Of a DNA stretch of 64,000 nucleotides, positions 45,141 through 54,550 are shown in pieces (positions within the stretch are counted from its first letter, which is position 1; the number at the start of each line of letters is the position of its first letter). Below the pieces are notes generated by a model. It searched no databases. It was not told the DNA's origin and saw only the letters and a list, made by a program, of their open reading frames with translations. The position numbers and the translations under genes are program-made. Origin of the DNA: Bacillota bacterium (GTDB lineage Bacteria > Bacillota > Clostridia > Lachnospirales > Lachnospiraceae); the NCBI GenBank assembly GCA_023411215.1, contig JAEYOY010000075.1, positions 16,587 through 80,586 of the forward strand, read 5' to 3'.

Positions 45141-46514
45141 TTATTGATTAAGATATTCTGTGTTTCGTTGTATTACCTGTGCCATCGCTTCTAAGCCGGG
45201 GGCTCCGATGGTATTTCGTTTATTAACACAGGTGACTAGACTTATAGCATCATAGATATCTGCTTCGAATACAGGACTGATTTGCTTGAATTCCTCCAGA
45301 CTCATCTGTTCCAGAGCAATATCCTTTTCTATGCAATAGAGCACTAGTTGACCAACCACACCATGTGCATCACGGAAAGGAACCCCTTTGTTTACGAGAT
45401 AATCGGCTGCATCGGTTGCATTAGTAAAACCGTTCTTCGCACTCTGCGCCATATAGTTTTTATGGAACCTCATAGTAGAGACCATACCATTGAATAAGGC
45501 TAAACAGCCCTTAACGGTATCAATTGCATCGAAGGTTAATTCCTTGTCTTCCTGCATATCCTTATTATAAGCTAAGGGGAGTCCCTTCATCACAGTAAGT
45601 AAGGATATCAATGCACCATAGACGCGTCCGGTCTTACCTCTCACCAATTCGGCAATATCGGGATTCTTCTTCTGAGGCATGATGCTGGAGCCAGTGGAAT
45701 AAGCATCATCCAATTCTACAAACCGATATTCATTGCTGTTCCAGAGGATGATCTCTTCACTGAAGCGGCTCAAATGCATCATGATGATAGATAAAGCACT
45801 TAGTAGCTCAATCAAGTAATCACGGTCTGATACACTGTCCATACTATTCAGTGTCGGTCCGTCAAAGCCGAGGAGTGCAGCAGTATATTCCCGGTCCAGG
45901 GGGTATGTGGTTCCAGCAAGAGCTCCGGAGCCAAGGGGTGACAGGTTTAATCTCTTAGAGATATCCGTAAGTCTCTGGCGGTCGCGCTTGAACATCTCAA
46001 AGTATGCACCGATATGATGGGCCAGTGTTATAGGCTGTGCCTTCTGTAGATGAGTAAAACCGGGCATAAAGGTCTGGGTATTCTCTGCCATAATATGATG
46101 AAGAGAGAGGAGAAGCTCCTTCACCAGATCATCAATCACTTCAATTTCATCCCTGGTGTACAGCTTCATATCAAGTGCTACCTGGTCATTACGGCTTCTG
46201 CCTGTGTGAAGCTTCTTACCGGCCTCACCGATACGTTCGATAAGATGAGCTTCCACAAAGCTGTGAATATCTTCGTGCTCCATGGTAATCTCAAGACTTC
46301 CGCTTAGAATATCCTCCATAATACCGGAAAGACCACCTATAATCTGATCGCATTCATCATCAGAGATAATCCCTTGCTTAGCCAGCATGGTAACATGAGC
46401 AATGCTACCTTCAATATCTTGCTTGAAGAATTTCTGATCAAAGGTGATTGATGCATTAAAATTATGAACCAACTGATTTGTTTCCTTAGTAAAGCGTCCG
46501 CCCCACAGCTTCAT
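45141..46514 (-). CDS. argH: Argininosuccinate lyase
   Basis: The 457-residue enzyme splits argininosuccinate to arginine and fumarate in arginine biosynthesis (cytoplasm). The fumarase-superfamily signature GSSIMPQKKNP is present, and the start MKLWGGRFTKETNQ is typical. The length matches the family. argG is not in the window. The 46515-46896 gap holds a hairpin ahead of the RBS (ATGGC...GCCAT at 46532-46549) and one dispersed palindrome. Confidence 0.97.
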   Translation of the reverse strand: MKLWGGRFTKETNQLVHNFNASITFDQKFFKQDIEGSIAHVTMLAKQGIISDDECDQIIGGLSGIMEDILSGSLEITMEHEDIHSFVEAHLIERIGEAGKKLHTGRSRNDQVALDMKLYTRDEIEVIDDLVKELLLSLHHIMAENTQTFMPGFTHLQKAQPITLAHHIGAYFEMFKRDRQRLTDISKRLNLSPLGSGALAGTTYPLDREYTAALLGFDGPTLNSMDSVSDRDYLIELLSALSIIMMHLSRFSEEIILWNSNEYRFVELDDAYSTGSSIMPQKKNPDIAELVRGKTGRVYGALISLLTVMKGLPLAYNKDMQEDKELTFDAIDTVKGCLALFNGMVSTMRFHKNYMAQSAKNGFTNATDAADYLVNKGVPFRDAHGVVGQLVLYCIEKDIALEQMSLEEFKQISPVFEADIYDAISLVTCVNKRNTIGAPGLEAMAQVIQRNTEYLNQ

Positions 46515-46623
46515 ATTTTACCTCCATTATGGCGTTTTGTGCCATCATAAAAATCTCAGAGTGAAAGGCATTTAATTCACTCCTGTACTTCCATATTGGC
46601 AGTCCATACCATGATTATTCATG

Positions 46624-46658
46624 ACAATAGAAGGTCCGCGAAGCGTACTTTCTATTGT
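46624..46658. repeat. Dispersed palindrome ACAATAGAA-N-TTCTATTGT
   Basis: ACAATAGAA at 46624-46632 and TTCTATTGT at 46650-46658 enclose GGTCCGCGAAGCGTAC. The same arms occur at 58584-58618, and a half copy is at 45088-45105 (ACAATAGAAAGTTCGTGA). The inner words CGCGAAGCG and TTCGTGAA recur in the other intergenic palindromes. Confidence 0.6.
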
Positions 46659-46896
46659 ATACTCGAGATTAATTTAGTTATCATTAATATTGCTATCATA
46701 TTACATCATAATATAAAATAATGCAATATAAAATTTATAAATATACACAATATAGTCAATTAATACATTGATATTGACTTTTATAGCAATAATTAAGTAT
46801 TATTATACATTACATGAATATCATAATCCGATTGTATTCATAACAGGGACTGGATAAAAGCGATGCTTATTAAATGGGGATTTTTCAAAATGGAGA

Positions 46897-48402
46897 TTAT
46901 AGGTTATAAAGTTTTTTGTACTTTTCCTTTAGATAGGTTACATAGTATTCAGCATTAAATTCTTCTCCGCATACATCCTTCAGCAGTTGATTGGTGTTCT
47001 TAACCGCACCATATTTGTGAATATTATCCCTCAGAAATTCGCGGATTGGGGTCAAGTTACCCTCCTTCAGATATTGATCTACCGGCATCTTCTCTTTCAT
47101 GCAGGCAAAGATCTGGGAGGCAACCGCAGTACCGACAGCGTAGGAGGGGAAATAGCCGAAATCACCACAGGACCAATGAGTATCCTGCAGGATTCCTTCC
47201 GCATTGGTGGAAGGCTCAATGCCCATGTACTCTTGATACTTTTGGTTCCAGATCTTCGGAAGCTCCTGGATATCAACATTTTCGTTGAACAACATCTTCT
47301 CTATCTCATAACGGATGATGATATGGATGCAGTAGGAGAGTTCATCGGCTTCGGTACGAATTAAGCTGGGTGCAGCTTTATTAATGCCTTTGATGAAATG
47401 ATCCAGGCTGATATTCTTAAGATTATCGGGATAGGTATTGACCAGCTTATCATAAATAGGTTCCCAGAATTCCTTGCTTCTTCCCAGGATATTCTCATAG
47501 AAGCGTGACTGGGATTCATGCATACCCATAGAAGCACCGCCGCCGACCGGTGTCTGAGTGATTGCATCATCGATATTCATTTCGTAGAGAGCGTGACCAC
47601 TCTCATGAATGATTGAGAACATAGCACTTTCAAGGTTATTCTCCAGGTATCGGTCTGTGATTCGTACGTCATGGTTATGAAGCTGAAGGGTAAATGGATG
47701 AGCACTCTCAGCAATCACACCACGATTGAAGTCAAAGCCGACATACCCTGCTAAAAATCGGCAGAATTCCTTTTGCTTATCAACATCATAAGATAAGAAA
47801 TTATAGCTCTTGTCAACGGTTTCTGACTTCTTAGCAACCTCCTTAAGCAGTGGAATGATTTCACTTTTGACTTTATCGAAGAATGTGTCTAATTCCTCAA
47901 CCATGAAGCATTCGTCATAATCACTAAGAAGGACCTCGTAAGGTGTTTTATTGCCCTTGGCCCGATAACCGGCAAATTTCTTCTTGTATTCGATGATCTT
48001 CTTAAGGTAAGGTGCAAAATCTTCATATTTATTATCTTTTTTGGCCTTTGCCCATTTGCGGTTGGCTATGGAAGTATATTCGTTAAAGGCACGATATTCT
48101 TCAGGAGGAATACTTTCCAGCTGCTCATATGTCTTACTCAGTTCCTTCACGATGGCTTTCTGCGTCTCGGTAAGCTCCTCCTGCTCCTTCTCCTCATGGA
48201 GTTTTTTCAGAAGCTTTCGTATATCATCATTAATCATGCTTTTCATATATTCATCAGACAGGATACCTACAACCTTCGAGGTGTAATCAGCAGCTTCAAA
48301 GGGTGCTACAGTTTGATCATCCCATTCAAACAGATTACGAGCTGTTTGCAATGCCATGGATTTTTCTAGTAAGGGCTGTAATTTCTCAAATGTTTTACTC
48401 AT
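46897..48402 (-). CDS. M32-family (Taq-type) metallocarboxypeptidase
   Basis: The start is ATG 48402 (501 residues), with ATGGAGG 6 nt upstream; the frame is open 19 codons further. The zinc motif HESGHALYE (HExxH) and MGMHESQSRFYENILGRS, then SYCIHIIIRYEIEKMLF, are M32 signatures. It is a cytoplasmic carboxypeptidase removing C-terminal residues from peptides. Monocistronic. The family is widespread in Clostridia. Confidence 0.93.
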   Translation of the reverse strand: MSKTFEKLQPLLEKSMALQTARNLFEWDDQTVAPFEAADYTSKVVGILSDEYMKSMINDDIRKLLKKLHEEKEQEELTETQKAIVKELSKTYEQLESIPPEEYRAFNEYTSIANRKWAKAKKDNKYEDFAPYLKKIIEYKKKFAGYRAKGNKTPYEVLLSDYDECFMVEELDTFFDKVKSEIIPLLKEVAKKSETVDKSYNFLSYDVDKQKEFCRFLAGYVGFDFNRGVIAESAHPFTLQLHNHDVRITDRYLENNLESAMFSIIHESGHALYEMNIDDAITQTPVGGGASMGMHESQSRFYENILGRSKEFWEPIYDKLVNTYPDNLKNISLDHFIKGINKAAPSLIRTEADELSYCIHIIIRYEIEKMLFNENVDIQELPKIWNQKYQEYMGIEPSTNAEGILQDTHWSCGDFGYFPSYAVGTAVASQIFACMKEKMPVDQYLKEGNLTPIREFLRDNIHKYGAVKNTNQLLKDVCGEEFNAEYYVTYLKEKYKKLYNL

Positions 48403-48681
48403 TTTGACCTCCATTCTGCCGTGAGGCAGTACACATTTATCTTTGAATAATAAAATCATTCTTTAGATAGTATATCAATTTTTGGACGGTATAACAATCA
48501 AAAACATACCAAAAAGTACTAATTAGAGCTTGCTAAGATGAGGTGGAGAAGCTAAAATATAAGGTATGGATACCATATTACACCTAATTATGTGATTCAA
48601 ATCACTTTCAATTCACTTGGTGATTGTTATACTTATACAAAGTGCAATGGATATATTATTGTTCAATAAATGCACGAAAGT

Positions 48682-48781
48682 ACATAAGTGTAACAGAGTA
48701 TTTAAATGTTCCAGAGCACGTAAGTGAACGAAAGCAAATAAAAGTACCAAATTACATAAAGGCAACAAAGTATATAAATGT
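48682..48781. repeat. Imperfect direct repeats upstream of eno
   Basis: ACATAAGTGTAACAGAGTAT at 48682 and ACATAAAGGCAACAAAGTAT at 48754 begin 28-nt units with 23 matches; a third, weaker copy lies between (about 48719). The repeat lies in the eno leader region and no gene overlaps it. Confidence 0.5.
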
Positions 48782-48867
48782 ACTTAAATATAAGGAATAG
48801 TATCCATGTAAGAGTAAATAATATAATAAAATACCATAGAATGAATACTGGAAAGGATGGAATTATA

Positions 48868-50175
48868 ATGAAAAATATGGTTATTGAAAAGGTGATAGGA
48901 AGAGAGATTCTTGATTCAAGAGGTAACCCTACAGTGGAGGCAGAAGTAACCTTAGCAGATGGCAGTGTTGGCAGAGCAGCAGTTCCCTCAGGAGCTTCCA
49001 CCGGTGCTTTTGAAGCAGTAGAACTCCGAGATGGTGACAAAGGCAGATATTTAGGAACCGGTGTTAAGAAGGCAGTAGAGAATGTAAATACAATCATTGG
49101 ACCGAAGCTCCTTGGCATGTGTGCCTTAGAACAGGGAGATATTGATGCGATGATGATAGAGTTGGATGGCACACCGAATAAGGGTAAGCTTGGTGCTAAT
49201 GCTATTCTTGGTGTATCTCTTGCGGTAGCAAAGGCTGCAGCTGCTTCCTTACATTTACCGTTATATCGTTATCTTGGAGGTGTTAATGCTAAAACTCTTC
49301 CGGTGCCAATGATGAATATTATCAATGGCGGAAAGCATGCTGACTCCAGTCTTAATATACAGGAATTTATGATTATGCCCGTTGGTGCAAAGAGCTTCTC
49401 TGAGGCTCTTGAGCATAGTGCAACCGTATTCCATACCCTGAAGAAGCTTCTGAAAAATGATGGATATGTTACCGCAGTCGGTGATGAAGGTGGTTTTGCT
49501 CCGAAATTCAACAGTGATACCCAAGCTCTCGATTATATTGTGAAAGCGATTGAAGCTGCTGGCTATCGTCCTGGCGAAGACTTCTACATTGCAATCGATG
49601 CAGCAGCTACCGAGATGTATGATGAAGCCGCAAAGGCAGGAAGAAAGGGAGATTATCTCTTCTGGAAATCCGGAGAATATAAGACAGTAGAAGAAATGGT
49701 TGATTTCTGGGATCAGATATGTACAAAATATCCGGTAATATCCTTAGAAGACGGTCTGTCAGAAGAGGATTGGAAGGGTTGGAAGCTATTAACCGAACGC
49801 CTCGGCAAGAGAATTCAACTGGTCGGAGACGATTTATTTGTTACCAATACGAGCCGTATCACAGAGGGTATTACACAGGGTATCTCCAACTCGGTATTAA
49901 TTAAGTTTAATCAGATCGGTTCACTGACTGAGACACTGGATGCAATCGAGATGGCTAAGAATAATCGATGGACCGCAGTAGTATCCCACCGTTCCGGCGA
50001 GACCGAGGATGTGACTCTGGCAGATATCGCAGTAGCAACCAATGCAGGCCAGATTAAGACCGGTGCTCCCTCCAGAACAGATCGTGTAGCGAAGTATAAC
50101 CAGTTACTCCGCATCGAGCAGGAGCTTGGCAGCTCAGCAAGATATCTTGGTAAGGATGCCTTCCGTGTATTCTAA
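48868..50175 (+). CDS. eno: Enolase
   Basis: The 435-residue enzyme converts 2-phosphoglycerate to phosphoenolpyruvate in glycolysis. The start is ATG 48868, with AAAGGATGGAA upstream; the open frame extends 30 codons into the repeat-rich leader. Motifs: GREILDSRGNPTVEAEV, VGDEGGFAPK, SLEDGLSEEDW, LIKFNQIGSLTET and SHRSGETED. All are present. The gene is monocistronic, with a terminator downstream. It is highly expressed in fermenters. Confidence 0.98.
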   Translation: MKNMVIEKVIGREILDSRGNPTVEAEVTLADGSVGRAAVPSGASTGAFEAVELRDGDKGRYLGTGVKKAVENVNTIIGPKLLGMCALEQGDIDAMMIELDGTPNKGKLGANAILGVSLAVAKAAAASLHLPLYRYLGGVNAKTLPVPMMNIINGGKHADSSLNIQEFMIMPVGAKSFSEALEHSATVFHTLKKLLKNDGYVTAVGDEGGFAPKFNSDTQALDYIVKAIEAAGYRPGEDFYIAIDAAATEMYDEAAKAGRKGDYLFWKSGEYKTVEEMVDFWDQICTKYPVISLEDGLSEEDWKGWKLLTERLGKRIQLVGDDLFVTNTSRITEGITQGISNSVLIKFNQIGSLTETLDAIEMAKNNRWTAVVSHRSGETEDVTLADIAVATNAGQIKTGAPSRTDRVAKYNQLLRIEQELGSSARYLGKDAFRVF

Positions 50176-50257
50176 TTATTATCGGGAATAGGTTGGAATA
50201 AATAAGACTAGATAGAATTAATAAGACTAGATAATAATAAATAAGACGAGACATAAG

Positions 50258-50287
50258 AAAGGCTTCCTACATTAGTGGGAAGCCTTT
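50258..50287. terminator. Terminator between eno and the MBL-fold gene
   Basis: AAAGGCTTCC at 50258-50267 pairs with GGAAGCCTTT (50278-50287). It serves converging genes from both directions. Upstream, AATAAGACTAGATA is repeated two to three times at about 50198-50250. Confidence 0.75.
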
Positions 50288-50320
50288 ATATCAATCAAGA
50301 TATTAAAATGTAATAGAAGC

Positions 50321-50932
50321 TTATACATCCTCCGGTTTTGACAGGTCGTAGAAAGCCCCATGGCCTGGATAGATCGTTTTGACAGAATGCTTCTTTATCA
50401 TATCCCAGCTATCCTCTATAACAATATCATCATAAACTTCAGTCAGATCTAAAGCCGGAAGGTCCCCGGTAAAGGCACAACAGTTATCAATAATTAAGGT
50501 TATACTATCATCGCTATGACCCGGTGTAGAGATCAACTCTCCTTCAATTCCTATGGATTTGAGGAAGCTTCTGCTCTTGGCTTCAGAGAGTACCAGGTTA
50601 TTGCTGTTGGTTATATCCTTAAAATTAGCCTTTGGGTTCTTCTTGTATAAGAGATTCAGTTTACTAATATAGGGAACTTGATATTCGTGCAAGATTAATG
50701 TGGCTCCAAAATCCTTTAGATTCTGGGTTAAACCGGCATGATCCGGATGGAAATGTGTTATCACCAGATAATTAACTTCATGGACGGATATGTTATTCTG
50801 GTTCAGCAGCTGTAATAACTGCGCAAACGTATCAGGCCATCCTGAGTCAATCATAAGCCATCCACCGTCTGTTTGAATCAAATAGCTATTCGTTGATTTA
50901 TATACTAATGTAATGACATTCACTAAATTCAC
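50321..50932 (-). CDS. MBL-fold metallo-hydrolase
   Basis: The 203-residue protein has the metallo-beta-lactamase motif THFHPDHAGL (HxHxDH) near residue 60, then TPGHSDDSIT and FTGDLPA. It is probably a glyoxalase II-like hydrolase of unknown substrate. It lies 9 bp downstream of a small hypothetical gene on the same strand. Confidence 0.88.
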   Translation of the reverse strand: MNLVNVITLVYKSTNSYLIQTDGGWLMIDSGWPDTFAQLLQLLNQNNISVHEVNYLVITHFHPDHAGLTQNLKDFGATLILHEYQVPYISKLNLLYKKNPKANFKDITNSNNLVLSEAKSRSFLKSIGIEGELISTPGHSDDSITLIIDNCCAFTGDLPALDLTEVYDDIVIEDSWDMIKKHSVKTIYPGHGAFYDLSKPEDV

Positions 50933-50941
50933 CTCTGTGCT

Positions 50942-51163
50942 TTATTCGTATCTTATCTCATAAGGTTCATCCATCTGGAAGCGATAAAATTTGATTATAT
51001 TGCCGCTGATACACTTGAAGACTTTCTCAACATTCAAATCCGGGTCCCAAACATATGGCATGGCATCATACATTGACCAGTGTTCCCCTAACATTGCATC
51101 GTAGGGCTTCATCTTTGGAGTATTCTCGGTTTTTTTGGTATCCACGTCAACACCTCTTATCAT
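50942..51163 (-). CDS. Hypothetical small protein
   Basis: The 73-residue protein is mixed, with no TM helix and several aromatic residues in GEHWSMYDAMPYVWDPDLN. No family is recognised. It probably shares a transcript with the downstream metallo-hydrolase (9 bp apart). Confidence 0.5.
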   Translation of the reverse strand: MIRGVDVDTKKTENTPKMKPYDAMLGEHWSMYDAMPYVWDPDLNVEKVFKCISGNIIKFYRFQMDEPYEIRYE

Positions 51164-51355
51164 ATTTGTCCTTTTACTATATAACGATTTCGAGCGGATT
51201 TCAAGTGGGACTATGGACTATTGTGAAATAAATACAATATTAGCCACCGTTCGGATTCTGGTCAAGTTGTTAATATGAGTCCAGTCAATGTCTCCGTAAT
51301 CAGAGGCGTATTCGTAAGTTGTATTACAGTGTAGTAGTACTGTCCAAAGCATAAA

Positions 51356-54064
51356 CTATTTCTTTTTCTTTCCGGTTATATCGGATGCCTTCTTCTGTAG
51401 CTCTACAACGAGAATAGGAACCATAGAAAGAAAGAGTGTAATTGCCCATTGTCTCAGTGACAGCGGTACTACTTGAAAAATCTTTGCTAAAGTAGGAATT
51501 GTTAATACTATAACTTGTAAAAAGGCGCAGATAAGGAAGGAATAGACCAGCTTACGGTTTGTGAATACACCTATTTTAGAGAGAGAGTGCTCGCTCCTCA
51601 TGTTAAAGGAGTGGAATAGTTGTGATAGGCTGAGTACAGCGAAGGACATACTCCTTCCAACCCAGGGAATATAGGTGGCAGGAATAACAGGCCCATCCGA
51701 CTTTGGAAGCAGGGAACGGTAGAAAGCAGGGGTATCATAAACATGAAAGCCGATCACAAATGCCAATAAGGCTAAGGAACCGATCATAATGCCCTCAAGG
51801 ACTATCTGGATTGCCAGACCATCTGCGAACATTCCCTTCTTTGGAGAGATAGGTTTTTTCAACATGATATCCTTGGCAGCCGGCTCTACACCAAGTGCGA
51901 TAGCAGGAAGAGAGTCTGTAACCAGATTCACCCATAATAACTGGACAGCAACGAGTGGTGTAGGTAGTCCCAATAAGATAGCTACAAAGATGTTAAGAAT
52001 CTCACCAATGTTGCTGGAAAGGAGAAAATGTACCGCTTTTTTAATATTCTCATAAATACCGCGACCTTCCTTGACAGCAGAAACAATCGTTGCAAAGTTA
52101 TCGTCGGTCAGGATCATGTCAGCTGCATTTTTGGCCACATCGGTGCCGGTGATACCCATTGCGCAGCCGATGTCAGCTGTATTCAGGGCAGGGGCATCGT
52201 TCACACCGTCACCGGTCATGGCGACCACCTCGCCTCTGGACTGGAAAGCCTTTACAATACGAACCTTATGTTCAGGGGAAACTCTTGCAAATACACTGTA
52301 ACGGTAGATGTTATCTACCAGTTCTTCGTTACTCATTTTGGTTAATTGCTCCCCGCTGATGGCCTCTTCACCATCAGCCAGTATTCCCAGCTCTCTGGCA
52401 ATGGCCTGAGCAGTCAGCACATGGTCGCCAGTAATCATGACTGGCTTAATTCCTGCCTGGCGACAGACAGCAACTGCAGATTTGACTTCTTCTCTGGGGG
52501 GATCAATCATTCCGATTAAGCCGATCAGTGTAAGATCTTCTTCTAGTGCTTCTTTTTTTATGTTTTTATTATTTTCTGGAAGATTCTTATAGGCAACCGC
52601 AATAACGCGAAGTGCCTTTTCTGTCATTGAATTATTTACAGAATTAAGTCTCTTTTTATCCCTTGTCGTCAGTGGGGATTGTTTGCCATCCTGATAATAG
52701 TGGGTGCAGCGGCTCAGCATGAAATCAAAGGCTCCTTTTGTGACACTGCGATAGCCTCGTTCAGGTGAATTATGAACCGTAGTCATCAGCTTTCTGGACG
52801 AATCAAAGGGAATCTCAAATACACGCGGATAAGTAGTCTCGAGTTCATTTTTGTTCATTCCTGCCTGATATGCTGCCAAAACAAGAGCTTTCTCTGTGGG
52901 TTCTCCGGTGAGTGAGAGAGTATTATTATCGATTGCTAATATTGTATCATTACATAGAGCTGCATGGGATAGCAAAAAGCTACCAAAGCTGCTGTTGGGT
53001 TTCTCTTTACCATCAATTGAGCAAACTTGGGTTACAGTCATAACATTCTGTGTCAGTGTGCCTGTTTTATCAGAACAGATTACGGTGGCACTACCTAAGG
53101 TTTCTACCGCAGGAAGCTTTCGGATAACCGCGTTTTTTTTCGCCATCCGTTGAACGCCTAAAGAAAGCATGATAGTTACAATCGCCGGAAGTCCTTCAGG
53201 GATAGCGGCGACTGCCAAGCTGACGGAAGTCATAAACATATCAAATATAGGTAGTTGCTTCATCAGTCCAAGGAAAAAGATTACACCACAGATAATCAGA
53301 GCGGCTATGCCTAATACCTTACCGGTCTTTGCAAGACGTTTCTGAAGTGGAGTCATAGGAGTCTCTTCCTCCATGATCAGCTTTGCAATATGTCCGACCT
53401 GAGTATTCATACCTGTCTCCGTAACAACTGCAATGCCTCTGCCATAGGTTATTGTACTGGTAGCCAGGACCATATTGACACGATCTCCAAGATTGGTCTC
53501 AGGTCTCAGTACCAGCTCTGCAATCTTATCAACCGCATGGGATTCACCGGTAAGGGAAGCTTCCTCGGCCTTCAGATTTATAGCCGTCAAGAGCCTTGCA
53601 TCCGCCGGAACAAATCCACCGGTTTCCAGTAGTACGATATCACCCGGAACCAACTCAGCAGAATCAATCACACTGAATTTGCCCTCACGCAGAACATGGG
53701 CGGTTGGAGCAGACATTTTCTTCAGGGCTTCAAGGGCTTTCTCGGCTCTCGCCTCCTGAAGCAGCCCAAGAGTAGCGTTTATTATTATGATACATAATAT
53801 AATAACCGGATCCACATAATCCGGATCGCCATCCAGATAAGATACAACAAAAGATACGATAGCAGCTAATATCAATATAATGATCATAAAATCAGAAAAC
53901 TGAGCTAAGAACTTCATGAGGATGCTCTTGGGTTTTTTCGCCTCCAGAATATTGCGGCCAAAGGTTTCTTGTCTTTGCTTTACATCCTTGGCTGATAAGC
54001 CTTGATTATGTGTTACCCCGAGTTCCTCGAGGACTTCGCTGATCGGTAAACTATGCCATTGCAT
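51356..54064 (-). CDS. P-type cation-transporting ATPase (Ca2+-type)
   Basis: The start is ATG 54064 (902 residues), with GGGAGTGAT upstream. The frame continues 50 codons further into repeat sequence and is not credible there. Actuator motif TGES, phosphorylation site CSDKTGTLT, MTGDGVNDAPA and ten hydrophobic helices are visible. The N-terminal start and the helix pattern fit PMCA/SERCA-type Ca2+ ATPases of firmicutes. It exports Ca2+ (or Mn2+) from the cytoplasm. Confidence 0.92.
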   Translation of the reverse strand: MQWHSLPISEVLEELGVTHNQGLSAKDVKQRQETFGRNILEAKKPKSILMKFLAQFSDFMIIILILAAIVSFVVSYLDGDPDYVDPVIILCIIIINATLGLLQEARAEKALEALKKMSAPTAHVLREGKFSVIDSAELVPGDIVLLETGGFVPADARLLTAINLKAEEASLTGESHAVDKIAELVLRPETNLGDRVNMVLATSTITYGRGIAVVTETGMNTQVGHIAKLIMEEETPMTPLQKRLAKTGKVLGIAALIICGVIFFLGLMKQLPIFDMFMTSVSLAVAAIPEGLPAIVTIMLSLGVQRMAKKNAVIRKLPAVETLGSATVICSDKTGTLTQNVMTVTQVCSIDGKEKPNSSFGSFLLSHAALCNDTILAIDNNTLSLTGEPTEKALVLAAYQAGMNKNELETTYPRVFEIPFDSSRKLMTTVHNSPERGYRSVTKGAFDFMLSRCTHYYQDGKQSPLTTRDKKRLNSVNNSMTEKALRVIAVAYKNLPENNKNIKKEALEEDLTLIGLIGMIDPPREEVKSAVAVCRQAGIKPVMITGDHVLTAQAIARELGILADGEEAISGEQLTKMSNEELVDNIYRYSVFARVSPEHKVRIVKAFQSRGEVVAMTGDGVNDAPALNTADIGCAMGITGTDVAKNAADMILTDDNFATIVSAVKEGRGIYENIKKAVHFLLSSNIGEILNIFVAILLGLPTPLVAVQLLWVNLVTDSLPAIALGVEPAAKDIMLKKPISPKKGMFADGLAIQIVLEGIMIGSLALLAFVIGFHVYDTPAFYRSLLPKSDGPVIPATYIPWVGRSMSFAVLSLSQLFHSFNMRSEHSLSKIGVFTNRKLVYSFLICAFLQVIVLTIPTLAKIFQVVPLSLRQWAITLFLSMVPILVVELQKKASDITGKKKK

Positions 54065-54105
54065 AAGTAGTATCACTCCCGGTGTCCTAAATCTTCTTTT
54101 AATTA

Positions 54106-54354
54106 TATGACGAAAGCGTAGTGAACATGCATCAAGCTTGCTTGAATGCATGTGATCGGAGCTAGAGACCATGAACTGATTTTGTTCATGGTATGACGAA
54201 AGCGTAGTGAACATGCATCAAGCTTGCTTGAATGCATGCGATCGGAGCTAGAGACCATGAACTGATTTTGTTCATGGTATGACGAAAGCGTAGTGAACAT
54301 AATGCGAGAAGGACACTCGCATGTCAAGCTTGCTTGAATGCATGCGATCGGAGC
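54106..54354. repeat. Three tandem 86-bp repeats with inner palindromes
   Basis: Copies begin at 54106, 54192 and 54278, each exactly 86 bp apart, with TATGACGAAAGCGTAGTGAA at the start. Each holds ATGCATCAAGCTTGCTTGA as a palindrome core, then GATCGGAGC, then CATGAACTGATTTTGTTCATG. The third copy is altered: an ATGCGAG/CTCGCAT hairpin has been inserted and the end is missing. No spacer pattern like CRISPR is present. Confidence 0.85.
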
Positions 54355-54550
54355 CAATCCATCCTTCTTCCAATGGTAATCTGTTTTGCGACAGCCCTAT
54401 AATAAGGGCGTATAGAGCTAAATATAATGTTCATGACATCATAATTATGAAAAAAGTTATTTACTTTAAGGAAATTCAGAGTATAATACTTCGAGTATCT
54501 AAATTTGAATTAATCAGATTAATCAGTATACATAACAGAAAGGTATTAAT

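Noticed and set aside
46515..46600. T-box or arginine-responsive leader before argH
   Set aside because: Only small hairpins are seen; no T-box sequence or antiterminator-terminator pair is recognisable.
48702..49172. Minus-strand open frame of 156 codons overlapping eno
   Set aside because: It is antisense to a clear enolase gene and has no RBS or family match.
54065..54214. 50-codon N-terminal extension of the P-type ATPase reading into repeat DNA
   Set aside because: The extension is encoded by the intergenic repeats; ATG 54064 has a good RBS and fits homologues.
54106..54354. Tandem repeats resembling a CRISPR array
   Set aside because: The copies are 86 bp with near-identical sequence throughout and no variable spacers; no cas gene is nearby.
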